In this document: positions 17,409 to 25,888 of the stretch, piece after piece | Layout: each line of letters opens with the position of its first letter | Numbering within the stretch: position 1 is the stretch's first letter | Assembly: GCF_000807255.1 (NCBI RefSeq) | Contig: NZ_CP009268.1 | Coordinates: forward strand, 1,022,384 to 1,086,383 | Origin: Clostridium pasteurianum DSM 525 = ATCC 6013 | GTDB lineage: Bacteria > Bacillota > Clostridia > Clostridiales > Clostridiaceae | Length of the DNA: 64,000 bases | Direction of reading: 5' to 3' | The notes under the pieces: model-generated | Told to the model about the DNA's origin: nothing | What the model saw: only the letters and a program-made list of their open reading frames with translations | Database searches by the model: none | Made by a program: the position numbers and the translations under genes

Positions 17409-17461
17409 ATTATTTCATATATGAAGTAATAACTAAATTATATTACTTCATATATGAAAAT
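17409..17461 (-). promoter_or_regulatory. Twin MarR operators before marR
   Basis: Two near-perfect dyads, ATTATTTCATATATGAAGTA (17409-17428, running on to 17430) and ATTACTTCATATATGAAAAT (17442-17461), share the core TTCATATATGAA with the site at 16936-16967. They start 12 bases upstream of the marR start codon. Nothing else was recognised from here to 17706. Confidence 0.8.
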
Positions 17462-17706
17462 TCAACTGCTATTTATATTTTTTATATGTATAGATATTAA
17501 GAATAACACTTAACATAAAGATTCATATTAAGTAATTTTTCCAATTTAACATAACTGCTATTATGTGTAATTTATACTTTTAACTTCAATCATTATAATT
17601 TACTATTTAATTAATAATATGGTATCATTTATATATAATAAATACAAATTTGTCAGATATAGCATGGTAACTATACAGTTTTATTAAATAAATAGGGGCG
17701 GAAATT

Positions 17707-17880
17707 GTGAGAAAAAATTTAATTTTAATAGTGTCAATTATCCTATTTGTGGTTGCAATTATCTTCTTATGGGAAGATAATAACACAGTAAGAACCATAG
17801 GACTTGTTATATTGATTATTGTTAACTTAGTAAATATTATTAGAGGGCTTGTTAATATTTGGCATGAACAGAGAGGATGA
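17707..17880 (+). CDS. Small two-helix membrane protein
   Basis: 57-residue protein beginning at GTG 17707 after AGGGGCGG. Helix 1 is LILIVSIILFVVAIIFLW and helix 2 is TIGLVILIIVNLVNIIRGL, with a short polar C-terminus. I do not recognise the family. The clean ribosome site, the codon pattern and the 30-base spacing to the GNAT gene downstream suggest a real gene, possibly co-transcribed with it. Confidence 0.6.
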   Translation: MRKNLILIVSIILFVVAIIFLWEDNNTVRTIGLVILIIVNLVNIIRGLVNIWHEQRG

Positions 17881-17910
17881 ATTATTCTTATCGCATAAAG
17901 GAGTTATACA

Positions 17911-18375
17911 ATGAATATAGAATTTAAAAGAGCAGATATATATGATGTTGATGAACTTATTAATATACAAAATCAAAGTTTCTATGCTGACTATATTAAA
18001 TATGGTGAATGTCCTGGATATAATCATTCTAAAGAAAGCATGACAAATATTATTTTAAATAGAATAACCTATAAAATAATTTGTGATAATCAAATAGTAG
18101 GTGACATTATTATTAAAGATAACCATGACGACACCTACTATCTTGGAGGGCTTTGTGTAATACCGGACTATGAGAATAAAGGAATAGGACAAGAAGCTAT
18201 GAAGTTTATTGAAAAACAATTTCCTAGTGCAGCTATTTGGACTTTGGAAACACCTGCTAATAAGAAAAGGAATCATTATTTCTATAAGAAAATGGGATAC
18301 AATATTGTAAAAGAATATATGGATGGTTCAGTTAAAATAGTTTTATTTGAAAAGAAGATGAGTCTAGTAAAATAA
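17911..18375 (+). CDS. GNAT-family N-acetyltransferase
   Basis: 154-residue GNAT. The core strand YYLGGLCVIPDY is followed by the acetyl-CoA loop ENKGIGQEAM (about residues 88-97), then the FPSAAIWTLETPANKKRNHY segment and C-terminal FYKKMGYNIVKEY. ATG 17911 follows AAAGGAG. A recent C-terminal duplicate fragment exists at 10562-10783. The next genes are a MerR regulator and MFS pump. The substrate is unknown. Confidence 0.9.
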   Translation: MNIEFKRADIYDVDELINIQNQSFYADYIKYGECPGYNHSKESMTNIILNRITYKIICDNQIVGDIIIKDNHDDTYYLGGLCVIPDYENKGIGQEAMKFIEKQFPSAAIWTLETPANKKRNHYFYKKMGYNIVKEYMDGSVKIVLFEKKMSLVK

Positions 18376-18463
18376 GAAGTAAGGATATTTATAGAGCGAT
18401 TTTTTGATATAGAGATAATAATGTGATAATTTACAATTTATTGAAAAAGAAATGAGGGGTTTA

Positions 18464-19003
18464 ATGTATAGTATCGGTAAATTATGTAAAGAATACAATC
18501 TTTCACGAAGTACTCTTTTATATTATGATTCAATTGGGATACTGAAGGCTTCAGAGAGAACAAAATCAAATTATAGAATATACTCAGAAGAAGATAAGGA
18601 GAGATTAGGCCAAATTTGTTTATATAGAGAAGCAGGAGTGTCTTTAGAGGAAATTAAAGAATTACTTAATTCAAAGAAAAAAAGTGAGGAAAATATACTA
18701 AAAAAGCGATTAATTCAACTAAATAATGAATTGCATATATTGAGACTACAGCAGAAAATTATTGTAAAAATTCTAAAAAGTAAAAGCTTTAATAGTAAAG
18801 TGCTAATGATGAATAAAAAAAATCTTGTTTCAATATTGAAATCTTCTGGCATAAAGGAAGAGTCACTTCATAATTTACATGTTGAATTTGAAAGAATGTC
18901 TCCACATGAACATCAAATTTTTCTGGAATTTCTAGGTATTGATGAGGAGGAAATTAAGTGTATCAGAAGCAAAGCAAAAACAGAAATTAATAAATTATTG
19001 TAA
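18464..19003 (+). CDS. MerR-family transcriptional regulator
   Basis: The N-terminal MerR winged helix reads YSIGKLCKEYNLSRSTLLYYD (landmark only, residues 2-22) followed by GILKASERTKSNYRIYSEED. A long coiled dimerisation helix (about 75-110) and a C-terminal ligand-binding part follow. I chose ATG 18464, which gives the standard MerR N-terminus; an alternative ATG at 18452 overlaps the GAGGGG ribosome site. It directly precedes an MFS exporter whose promoter has the 19-base spacer typical of MerR activation, so it most likely senses a toxic compound and activates the pump. Confidence 0.88.
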   Translation: MYSIGKLCKEYNLSRSTLLYYDSIGILKASERTKSNYRIYSEEDKERLGQICLYREAGVSLEEIKELLNSKKKSEENILKKRLIQLNNELHILRLQQKIIVKILKSKSFNSKVLMMNKKNLVSILKSSGIKEESLHNLHVEFERMSPHEHQIFLEFLGIDEEEIKCIRSKAKTEINKLL

Positions 19004-19014
19004 TAACATATATA

Positions 19015-19045
19015 TTGACCTGACTATAGCTTTATAGTTTATTGT
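19015..19045 (+). promoter_or_regulatory. MerR-type promoter (19-bp spacer) of the MFS gene
   Basis: TTGACC (19015-19020) and TATTGT (19040-19045) are separated by 19 bases holding the dyad ACTATA-GCTT-TATAGT (19023-19038). A dyad inside an over-long spacer is the hallmark of promoters untwisted by MerR-family activators. Confidence 0.75.
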
Positions 19046-19077
19046 TTTCTATAGAGAAATAGAAAGGTCGTGAAAAA

Positions 19078-20310
19078 ATGGACAGTAAAATTTTTATCAA
19101 TAGGAATTTTTTATCGCTGTGGCTTGGAAAAGTTATATCACAATTAGGGGATAAATTCTATGCTATAGCATTAGCGTGGTGGATTTTACAAAAAACCAAT
19201 TCACCTAAAGTAATGGGCTTATTTTTATTAATATCAGTATTACCTGGATTGATATTTGGATTTTTTGCCGGTGCATTAGTAGACAGATGGAATCGAAAAT
19301 ATGTAATAATTATAACAGATATAATTAGAGGGTTACTGGTTATTTTAATAGTATGTTTATCTATATTTAAATTGCTTCAAGTATGGCATGTATTTGTTAT
19401 TGGAGCGTCCATTTCTTTTATAACTTCTTTTTTCGATCCTGCAATACAATCAATTGTTCCGCAAATAGTAGATAAAGAAAGATTAAATGAAGCAAATTCA
19501 ATGAGCCAAATGGTAAATGGAATTTGTACCGTTCTTGGACCAATGTTCGGAGCAGTTGCTATTAGCTGGTTTGGGCTAACTTATGTTTTTTTGCTTAATG
19601 GAATTTCATATTTTATATCTGCCATCCTAGAAAATATGATAATTTTAAAATCTAATTATAGGATTAGTGATGAAACGAATAACATATGGATAGATATGAA
19701 AGAAGGTATACTTTTTCTAAAAAATAAGCAACAAATTTTAAGGGTAATAATTATTATTGCTATTGCTCATTTCTTTTTAGGCAGCCTAATGGTTCTTTTG
19801 CCTTTCTTAGCCAAAAATCTTAATGGTAATGGAGTTCAAAATTTAGGTTATATGCAAGCAATATTGGGTTTAGGTTTACTTTTAGGTTCAATATATATAA
19901 GAGGAAAGAAAAACGATACAATAAGTGAATACTATCTTATCAATCTAATAATGTTTGTAGGAATATGTTTCTTAGGAATTGGTATTGAACAGTTTATTAT
20001 GATTAAAACAATAATACCATATATGATTGCTTTAATATTGATTGGAGGAAGCGTAGCTTGTGCTGTAGTTTTTTGGCAATTATTAATACAATTAAATACC
20101 CCAGATAATATGACAGGTAGAGTATTTAGTGTTTCTACACTTGTAGGTAATGTCTCACTTCCCATTGCCTATGGTACATTTGGTGTTTTGTTAAACTATA
20201 GTTCAATTATGAAATTAATGCTTTTTAGTGGATGTTGTTTAATAGTATTGTGCTGTGTTCTAATTTTTAGACTTAGGCTAAATAAGATTAAAGAAAGTAT
20301 ATTGAAATAA
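19078..20310 (+). CDS. MFS exporter, MefA/MFS_3-like
   Basis: 410-residue major facilitator protein opening FINRNFLSLWLGKVISQLGD, the signature of the MFS_3 group that includes macrolide exporter MefA and siderophore exporter EntS. The motif-A loop AGALVDRWNRKYVII follows helix 2. About 12 hydrophobic helices are present. It follows merR by 74 bases, with a MerR-type promoter in between. The ribosome site is AGAAAGG. Drug efflux is likely; the substrate is not predictable. Confidence 0.9.
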   Translation: MDSKIFINRNFLSLWLGKVISQLGDKFYAIALAWWILQKTNSPKVMGLFLLISVLPGLIFGFFAGALVDRWNRKYVIIITDIIRGLLVILIVCLSIFKLLQVWHVFVIGASISFITSFFDPAIQSIVPQIVDKERLNEANSMSQMVNGICTVLGPMFGAVAISWFGLTYVFLLNGISYFISAILENMIILKSNYRISDETNNIWIDMKEGILFLKNKQQILRVIIIIAIAHFFLGSLMVLLPFLAKNLNGNGVQNLGYMQAILGLGLLLGSIYIRGKKNDTISEYYLINLIMFVGICFLGIGIEQFIMIKTIIPYMIALILIGGSVACAVVFWQLLIQLNTPDNMTGRVFSVSTLVGNVSLPIAYGTFGVLLNYSSIMKLMLFSGCCLIVLCCVLIFRLRLNKIKESILK

Positions 20311-20490
20311 TTAAGTATAAGAATATTATATAAAAATAAGAAAGTTATTATTATAAAAGTTATCTTTATATTATATAAAGATAATGGATATATTTATATA
20401 GTATTCTAATTATTATTTGATAATTTGTGAAAGGTACTATACTATTTAATGTATAAGATATTTAGATATTAATGATAAATAGTAAGTCAT

Positions 20491-20595
20491 GGTGCTTTGA
20501 TGTGGTATTTAAGAAAAGCACTTTTATCTAAAGGATTTAATGCTCAAAGCTTTACTAAAGCTAAAAATGTATATCTGTATATTTTTGAAAAGTAG
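20491..20595 (+). pseudogene. Possible C-terminal fragment of a methyltransferase
   Basis: One frame reads ALMWYLRKALLSKGFNAQSF and then TKAKNVYLYIFEK before a stop, which looks like the last strands of a SAM-dependent methyltransferase. There is no start region or ribosome site. The rest of the 317-base gap (20311-20627) is very AT-rich and shows nothing else. Family identity is uncertain. Confidence 0.3.
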
Positions 20596-20627
20596 ATTTG
20601 TATATAATGCTATGGAGAGATGAACAA

Positions 20628-20993
20628 ATGAAAGTAAAAAAGATATTAACTCGTTTATATGTAAATGATATAAATCCAGCTATAGAATTTTATAAAAAAT
20701 TGTTAAATCAAGATTGCAATTTAAGATTTAAGTATACTGAGATGAATCTAGAATTAGCACAAATAGGAAATATTTTGATCTTAGGGGGTACTGATGAAGC
20801 TTTAAAACCATTTAAGGATACAAAGGTGACTTTTTTAGTGGATTCTGTTAAAGAATTCAGAGAATTCTTATTAAAAAATAATGCCGTAATTATTAGAGAC
20901 TTAAAAGAGGTTCCAACAGGAATGAATATAACTGTAAAACATTTAGATGGTACTATAGTTGAATATGTTGAACATAAAAAGATTAATGAATAA
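20628..20993 (+). CDS. VOC-superfamily (glyoxalase-like) protein
   Basis: 121-residue protein with the beta-alpha-beta-beta-beta fold of glyoxalase/bleomycin-resistance proteins: RLYVNDINPAIEFYKKLL at the N-terminus and VKHLDGTIVEYVEH with the metal-ligand-like Glu at the end. Such proteins bind drugs or catalyse metal-dependent reactions. The His ligand usual in strand 1 is replaced (LTRLYV), so metal binding is uncertain. ATG 20628 was chosen because GGAGAG lies 9-14 bases upstream. Confidence 0.8.
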   Translation: MKVKKILTRLYVNDINPAIEFYKKLLNQDCNLRFKYTEMNLELAQIGNILILGGTDEALKPFKDTKVTFLVDSVKEFREFLLKNNAVIIRDLKEVPTGMNITVKHLDGTIVEYVEHKKINE

Positions 20994-21032
20994 TTTTCTT
21001 GAAAATTTTTATGATAGTGAAAGGATAGAAAA

Positions 21033-21614
21033 GTGTTAATAATTGTTATAGTAATTTTATTTTTTATATTGTTGGTATTTATCAATTTATTTCCTTTGTT
21101 GTTTTATAAAAAACCTTTAATTGAATTAAAACAAGATAAATTTGATAGTATTATTATTTTAGGATATCCTGCAACAAAAGATGGAAGACCATCACCAATA
21201 ATGCGTGAAAGAGTTATTAAAGCTGTTGAACTATTTAATAAAGGGTATGCAAAATACATTATTTGTTCTGGTGGAAGTGTTCATAATAAATATAGAGAAG
21301 CAGATATAATGATTAACCTTGCGGAATCATTGGGAGTTCCTGAGAGTTCGCTTATAAAAGAGGATAAATCAATAAATACCTATGGAAACATAATTAATTC
21401 CATTGCAATAATGAAAAAAAGAAAGTGGTTATCAGCAATAGTAGTTACATCACCTTGGCATTTAAAACGTTCTAATTACCTATTATCAAAATTTGATATA
21501 ACATATGCAATGAAAAAATCAGCTTATCCAAAAGAATTTTCTATTTTATTTATTATGGTAATATATCTCTTTGAAAATTATACTATGACTAAAAATAAAA
21601 TTATTTTTTATTAG
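21033..21614 (+). CDS. YdcF-like (DUF218) membrane protein
   Basis: N-terminal membrane helix (about 1-25) followed by a DUF218 domain. It shows IILGYPATKDGRPS, ICSGG, EADIM, the SINTYGNI segment and VTSPWHLKRS, which form the family's active-site-like loops. DUF218 proteins (YdcF, SanA, ElyC) act at the cell envelope. The start is GTG 21033 with GAAAGGA upstream. Length, 193 residues, is normal. The C-terminus is hydrophobic. It is adjacent to VOC and GNAT genes. Confidence 0.85.
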   Translation: MLIIVIVILFFILLVFINLFPLLFYKKPLIELKQDKFDSIIILGYPATKDGRPSPIMRERVIKAVELFNKGYAKYIICSGGSVHNKYREADIMINLAESLGVPESSLIKEDKSINTYGNIINSIAIMKKRKWLSAIVVTSPWHLKRSNYLLSKFDITYAMKKSAYPKEFSILFIMVIYLFENYTMTKNKIIFY

Positions 21615-21695
21615 ACGATGATACTTATACAGAAGTGATTATTAAAAGGCCCGGATTAAGGTGACAAAATAGTTGTATAAAAGGAGATGGTGATT

Positions 21696-22118
21696 ATGGT
21701 ACAGCTTAAAGAAGGAGTTTTAACTGCAGAATATTTTAATATTTTATCAGATTCAGTTGGTTGGGGTTATGTGCCTGTTAATCAATTAAAAAAGGCAATT
21801 GAAAATTCATTATATACAGTATGCGCTTTTGATAATAACAATATAATAGCGATGGGTAGACTTTGTGGTGATGACAGCTTATTTTATTATATAAAGGATG
21901 TTGCAGTTTTACCTAAATACCAGCATAAAGGCATCGGAAATTTAATCTTAAAAAATATGTTGTCTTTTATAAAACAAAGAACTCCAAAAGATTGGAAAGT
22001 AAGTGTTGAACTAATTAGCTCAAAGAATAAAGAAGGATTTTACAAAAAGTTTGGATTTGAGCTAAGACCATCAGAATATGATGGTGCAGGAATGTTTTTA
22101 ATGATTAAAGATGACTAA
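21696..22118 (+). CDS. GNAT-family N-acetyltransferase
   Basis: 140-residue GNAT with VGWGYVPVNQLKKAIENSL at the front, core strand YYIKDVAVLPKY, acetyl-CoA loop QHKGIGNLIL and C-terminal EGFYKKFGFELRP. ATG 21696 is preferred over 21687 because GGAG at 21683-21686 is nine bases away. It resembles the GNAT at 8993. The C-terminal YDGAGMFLM is typical of the YitI/YjdJ-like group. The substrate is unknown. Confidence 0.9.
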   Translation: MVQLKEGVLTAEYFNILSDSVGWGYVPVNQLKKAIENSLYTVCAFDNNNIIAMGRLCGDDSLFYYIKDVAVLPKYQHKGIGNLILKNMLSFIKQRTPKDWKVSVELISSKNKEGFYKKFGFELRPSEYDGAGMFLMIKDD

Positions 22119-22258
22119 ATCTGAATAGTATAACAAAGTCAAAATTAGAAAATGGACAAATTATAGATATTGTGAGATAAGTGTTGAAAATGAGGTGAAA
22201 GTAAAAGCAGTTTTTGAATTAGAGGATTTTAAATAATCAAATAAAGAAGGGAAGTTCT

Positions 22259-22999
22259 ATGTCAAAAAAATCGTTAGCATTTAATAATAAAAAAATCAAA
22301 GCTATTCTAATAGATTCTGGCAGAGTATTAAATGGACCGGTTACGGGCAGTTGGTTTATAACCCCTAATTTCTTTAATTATGTGGATAGAAAAAAGTTTA
22401 ATTCCATATCAGCTTCACAAAGGAGAAAAGCACTTAGTAAAGCGGGTGAATACATCAGTAAGCAGAATTTAATTGTAAATGAAGAGGAAGAATATGCACA
22501 TTTTTTTGAATATTATAATATATTTTCAAAGAGCTTACCACAATTAAATTTAAAGGAGGAGTATGTGAAATCTATTGCCAGAGATTTAGTATATAATTAT
22601 AACAAGTATGCATTTTTCAAAGATGGTATTGAACTTATACCTAAACTAAGTAAAAAGTATAAGTTGGCAGTGGTGTCAGATGCTTGGCCATCACTGGAGA
22701 ATGTATTTATAAATGCTAATCTAAGAGAGTATTTCTCCTCTTTTGTTATATCTTCAATAAAGGGTGTAACTAAACCTGATGAATTAATGTATAAAACAGC
22801 CCTTGAAGAATTAGATGTTTCACCTGAAGAAGCTATATTCATTGATGATAGCATAAAAAATTGTGATGGAGCAATAAATCTTGGTATTAAATCTTTTGTA
22901 CTATGCAGAGATTGGAGATTGTATATATACAATAAATTTGCCTATAGAAATTATAGTATAATTAAAAATTTCTATGCTATTGATAAGATTTTAGGTTAG
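22259..22999 (+). CDS. HAD-superfamily hydrolase-like protein
   Basis: Haloacid-dehalogenase-fold protein of 246 residues. Motif I is LIDSGRVL with nucleophile D19; the general acid Asp two residues later is Gly (D-S-G). Motif II is AVVSDAW, motif III KPDELMY and motif IV FIDDS. A helical cap lies between motifs I and II. Loss of the second motif-I Asp argues against ordinary phosphatase activity. SD AGAAGGGAAG precedes ATG 22259. The stand-alone gene sits between two GNATs. Confidence 0.82.
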   Translation: MSKKSLAFNNKKIKAILIDSGRVLNGPVTGSWFITPNFFNYVDRKKFNSISASQRRKALSKAGEYISKQNLIVNEEEEYAHFFEYYNIFSKSLPQLNLKEEYVKSIARDLVYNYNKYAFFKDGIELIPKLSKKYKLAVVSDAWPSLENVFINANLREYFSSFVISSIKGVTKPDELMYKTALEELDVSPEEAIFIDDSIKNCDGAINLGIKSFVLCRDWRLYIYNKFAYRNYSIIKNFYAIDKILG

Positions 23000-23119
23000 T
23001 TAAATACTTGGGAAAAGTGAACTCGTTTCAGTAATATTTAATTCATAAGGGCAAATTTAATGACTGCATTATGTATGCGCTTATACGAAATGAATTAATA
23101 TAATATGGAGGAAGTTAAA

Positions 23120-23656
23120 TTGAATAATATAGTTACAGATAGATTAATTATTATAAAATTTAATGAAGCAGATTGGAAAGATATATATGAATATTTATCA
23201 AATGAGACGGTAGTAAAATATGAGCCTTATAATGTTTATACTGAGTCAGAAGCTAGAAAAGAAGCAATAAATAGAGCAAAAAGTGAATTTTTTTATGCTG
23301 TATGTTTAAAAGAAGTTGATAAACTCATAGGGAACTTGTATTTAGCTAAAGGAGATTTTAGCACATGGGAAATAGGATATGTATTTAATCTAAATTATTG
23401 GGGAAAAGGTTATGCAACAGAAAGTGTAAAAGCATTGATAAATAAAGCTTTTTCACAATTAGATGCAAGACGTATTGTGGCAATGTGTAATCCTTTAAAT
23501 GAACATTCGTGGAAATTATTAGAAAGAATTGGCATGAGGCGTGAAGGAACTCTTCTTAAAAATATATATTTTAAGAAAGATATTAATGGAGAACCCTTAT
23601 GGGCAGATACCTATGAGTACGGAATTTTAAAGTCGGAGTGGATAACAAATGACTAA
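23120..23656 (+). CDS. RimJ/RimL-type GNAT acetyltransferase
   Basis: Acetyltransferase of about 178 residues with TDRLIIIKFNEADW at the start, IGNLYLAKGDFSTWEIGYVF in the core, the acetyl-CoA loop YWGKGYATES and the diagnostic NEHSWKLLERIGMRREG. TTG 23120 has GGAGG eight bases upstream; an ATG at 23105 overlaps that site and is less likely. This subgroup acetylates protein N-termini or small amines such as antibiotics. It is the last intact gene before a patch of remnants. Confidence 0.9.
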   Translation: MNNIVTDRLIIIKFNEADWKDIYEYLSNETVVKYEPYNVYTESEARKEAINRAKSEFFYAVCLKEVDKLIGNLYLAKGDFSTWEIGYVFNLNYWGKGYATESVKALINKAFSQLDARRIVAMCNPLNEHSWKLLERIGMRREGTLLKNIYFKKDINGEPLWADTYEYGILKSEWITND

Positions 23657-23739
23657 ATTTAATCTATATTAATTTATAAATTTTTTATGTCATGGAGCAA
23701 GAGTAATTGGATGTGAACTATAGAAGGATGATAAAATTT

Positions 23740-23870
23740 GGAAAAATGAATATCTAGATTTTATGAAAAATGAGTATTCAGATAGAAGAGAAGCTTTTTT
23801 AGAAAAATGGAAATATTTTAAAAGAAAAAGGAATTATAAAATAATAAGAACAAAGAAATTTAATGAAAAG
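23740..23870 (+). pseudogene. Remnant of an AAA-ATPase-like/PDDEXK gene
   Basis: AAAAATGAATATCTAGATTT and the bases after it encode FMKNEYSDRREAFLEKW, close to EFMKHEHSEKREAFLEED in the intact gene at 11540-13123, but joined to a piece from another part of that gene (NEYLD). Stops follow. A second scrap of the same kind is at 32563-32615. Confidence 0.65.
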
Positions 23871-23885
23871 TGAAGATTAGATTAT

Positions 23886-24029
23886 ATGAAGTATGAATGG
23901 CTTGACCAGTATTGTTTATTGAAGAAACGTGCTGAAAAAGATTTTAAAATAGAATGGGAAGCGGTGAGATATCTTATCGTGAGCAAAATGTTTGCAATGG
24001 AGGGGAATATGTATAAAAGGAGAAATTAA
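23886..24029 (+). pseudogene. YjbR/MmcQ N-terminal remnant
   Basis: 47 codons match the first 47 of the intact YjbR-type gene at 34033-34404 (MKYEWLDQYCL, EKDFKI-WEAVRYLI), after which a deletion and a stop truncate it two bases before the start of the response-regulator gene. The AAAGGAG ribosome site for that next gene lies inside the fragment. Confidence 0.85.
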
Positions 24030-24031
24030 TT

Positions 24032-24724
24032 ATGAAATATAAAATATATATTGTAGAAGATGATTTATCAATCAGTACTTTATTACAAGAATATATAAAC
24101 AAATATGATTTTGAGTCAAGAGCAACAGAGGACTTTGAAGATATAATGGAAGGCTTTAATGAGTATAATCCGGATTTAGTATTGTTAGATGTTAATTTAC
24201 CTAGATTTGATGGATTCTATTGGTGCAGAAAGATAAGACAACAATCAAAAATTCCTATAATATTTATATCTGCAAGAGATAGCGGAATGGATCAGGTGAT
24301 GGCTTTAGAAAGTGGAGCAGATGATTATATAACCAAACCATTTTATTTTGATGTTGTTATTGCAAAAATAAAAAGTCATATAAGAAGAGCTTTTGGAGAT
24401 TATGCTTCCAAGGTAGAAGAAAGAATAGTTGAAATTAATAGTCTTAAGTTCTATCCAGAAAGGTTAGAATTAGAGTTTAATAGTAAAAAATTAATTATTA
24501 CTAAAAGGGAAAGTATACTTTTAGAATGTCTTATGGAAAAGTATCCCAAAGTAGTTAGTAGAGATTTTCTTTTAGAAAAGATATGGGATGATATTGAGTT
24601 TGTAGAGGAAAATACCTTGAGTGTAAACATTAGCAGAATAAGAAAAAGGTTAAAGATTTTAGGAATAGATGAAGGTATAGAAACTATAAGAGGAGCAGGT
24701 TATAAACTAAATAAAACCTGGTAG
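24032..24724 (+). CDS. bceR: BceR-like response regulator
   Basis: OmpR-type regulator of 230 residues, first gene of the bacitracin-type module. The receiver carries D53 in LLDVNLPRFDGF, S in FISARD and K in TKPFYF; the winged helix ends with TIRGAGYKLNK. The short loop NLPRFDGFYWCRKIR is characteristic of BceR/GraR/VirR regulators that respond to antimicrobial peptides with an intramembrane kinase. The stop overlaps the kinase start by one base. It probably activates the downstream uppP-bceAB promoter through the dyads at 25783-25807. Confidence 0.88.
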   Translation: MKYKIYIVEDDLSISTLLQEYINKYDFESRATEDFEDIMEGFNEYNPDLVLLDVNLPRFDGFYWCRKIRQQSKIPIIFISARDSGMDQVMALESGADDYITKPFYFDVVIAKIKSHIRRAFGDYASKVEERIVEINSLKFYPERLELEFNSKKLIITKRESILLECLMEKYPKVVSRDFLLEKIWDDIEFVEENTLSVNISRIRKRLKILGIDEGIETIRGAGYKLNKTW

Positions 24725-25722
24725 TGTGGAATAATATGAAATTATTTTTAAAATATAATAGAGGTTATATTTGTATATATTTATTAAGTTTAACTCTTAC
24801 AATTATGTATTCTAATATTATGAGATTTATAGAACTTGATGAAATTATTTACATACTGCTGTTTAATACATTTATTCTAGTATGCTTTCTAGCTTTTAGG
24901 TATTATCAAAATATACAATTATATAGGTTGCTAAGAAATGGATTTACTTCTTTAAATGATACTTTCTTGGAACTGGGCAGTTCGGATTTAAGTCAAAATA
25001 TTTCTGAAATATTAAAGAAGCAGCATAATTTATATGAAGCTGAAATACAAAAATGTAACAAAATTCATAATGAGCATTTAACTTTTATCAATCAATGGGT
25101 ACATCAAATGAAGACACCTCTTTCTGTAATACAACTACAACTTCAAGCGTATGAAGGAGAAGAAAAGTATGAGAATATGCAGGAAGAGGTGAATAAGCTA
25201 AAGGAAGGCCTAAATATGGCAATGCATTTTGCAAGACTAGATTCTTTCAAAAAAGATTTTTTAGTAGAAAAGATTTTTTTAAAGAAGCTAGTTCGGGACG
25301 CAATAAATGAAGAAAAAAAGATTTTTATAAAAAATAAAATAATTCCCAGAGTTGAGATAGATGAAAGCATTGAGGTTTATAGTGATGTTAAGTGGTTAAA
25401 GTTTATATTAGGGCAGCTTATTATTAATGGTGTAAAGTATTCAACGGGTAAGGGAAAAGAATTAATTATAAAAGCCTTGGAAAATCAAAAAGAAATTAAA
25501 TTAAAGGTTATTGATGAAGGAATAGGAATCCCTAGCAAAGATATTAAAAGAGTATTTGATCCATTTTTTACTGGAGAAAATGGACGTAAATATGGAGAAG
25601 CTACGGGGATGGGATTATATATAACTAAAGAAATATGCAAAAATTTAGGACATGTATTAGAGATTGAATCTGTTGTTAATGAAGGAACAAGGGTTACAAT
25701 AAAGTTTAAAAGACAAATATAA
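24724..25722 (+). CDS. bceS: BceS-like intramembrane-sensing histidine kinase
   Basis: 332-residue kinase with two membrane helices (about 15-31 and 41-58) and almost no extracellular loop, the intramembrane-sensing design of BceS/GraS. The phosphoacceptor is H127 in NQWVHQMKTPLSVI; the ATPase has N in GQLIINGVKYS, DEGIGIP and GMGLYITKEICKNLGH. Such kinases read transport activity of their ABC partner, here BceAB. The GTG at 24724 overlaps the regulator stop; ATG 24736 is an alternative, and neither has a strong ribosome site. Confidence 0.9.
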   Translation: MWNNMKLFLKYNRGYICIYLLSLTLTIMYSNIMRFIELDEIIYILLFNTFILVCFLAFRYYQNIQLYRLLRNGFTSLNDTFLELGSSDLSQNISEILKKQHNLYEAEIQKCNKIHNEHLTFINQWVHQMKTPLSVIQLQLQAYEGEEKYENMQEEVNKLKEGLNMAMHFARLDSFKKDFLVEKIFLKKLVRDAINEEKKIFIKNKIIPRVEIDESIEVYSDVKWLKFILGQLIINGVKYSTGKGKELIIKALENQKEIKLKVIDEGIGIPSKDIKRVFDPFFTGENGRKYGEATGMGLYITKEICKNLGHVLEIESVVNEGTRVTIKFKRQI

Positions 25723-25724
25723 TG

Positions 25725-25766
25725 AATAGCAAATGAGATAGTTCAACTGTTTATTTGCTATTTTTA
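25725..25766 (+). terminator. Terminator after bceRS
   Basis: AATAGCAAAT pairs with ATTTGCTATT, followed by TTTA. It separates the kinase transcript from the uppP promoter. Confidence 0.75.
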
Positions 25767-25780
25767 TTTGTGCCATAAAA

Positions 25781-25838
25781 GCTTACATAGATGTCACATT
25801 ACTGTAAGCTTTAGAGATAGCACCTTATACATTATAAT
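25781..25838 (+). promoter_or_regulatory. BceR-type operator and promoter of uppP-bceAB
   Basis: TCACA-TTAC-TGTAA (25794-25807) fits the BceR binding consensus TNACA-N4-TGTAA known from Bacillus. A second overlapping half pair, TTACA-TAGA-TGTCA, starts at 25783. The pair is enclosed by AAAGCTTACA/TGTAAGCTTT. A TATAAT -10 box lies at 25833-25838. Confidence 0.75.
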
Positions 25839-25888
25839 TATAAACTATGTACAGAGTAATAATTTATTTGTATGAGGGGGAATAAGAT

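Noticed and set aside
20708-21085. Minus-strand open frame of 125 codons
   Set aside because: It lies opposite the VOC gene, has no ribosome site and resembles no family; it is the shadow of the AT-rich plus strand.
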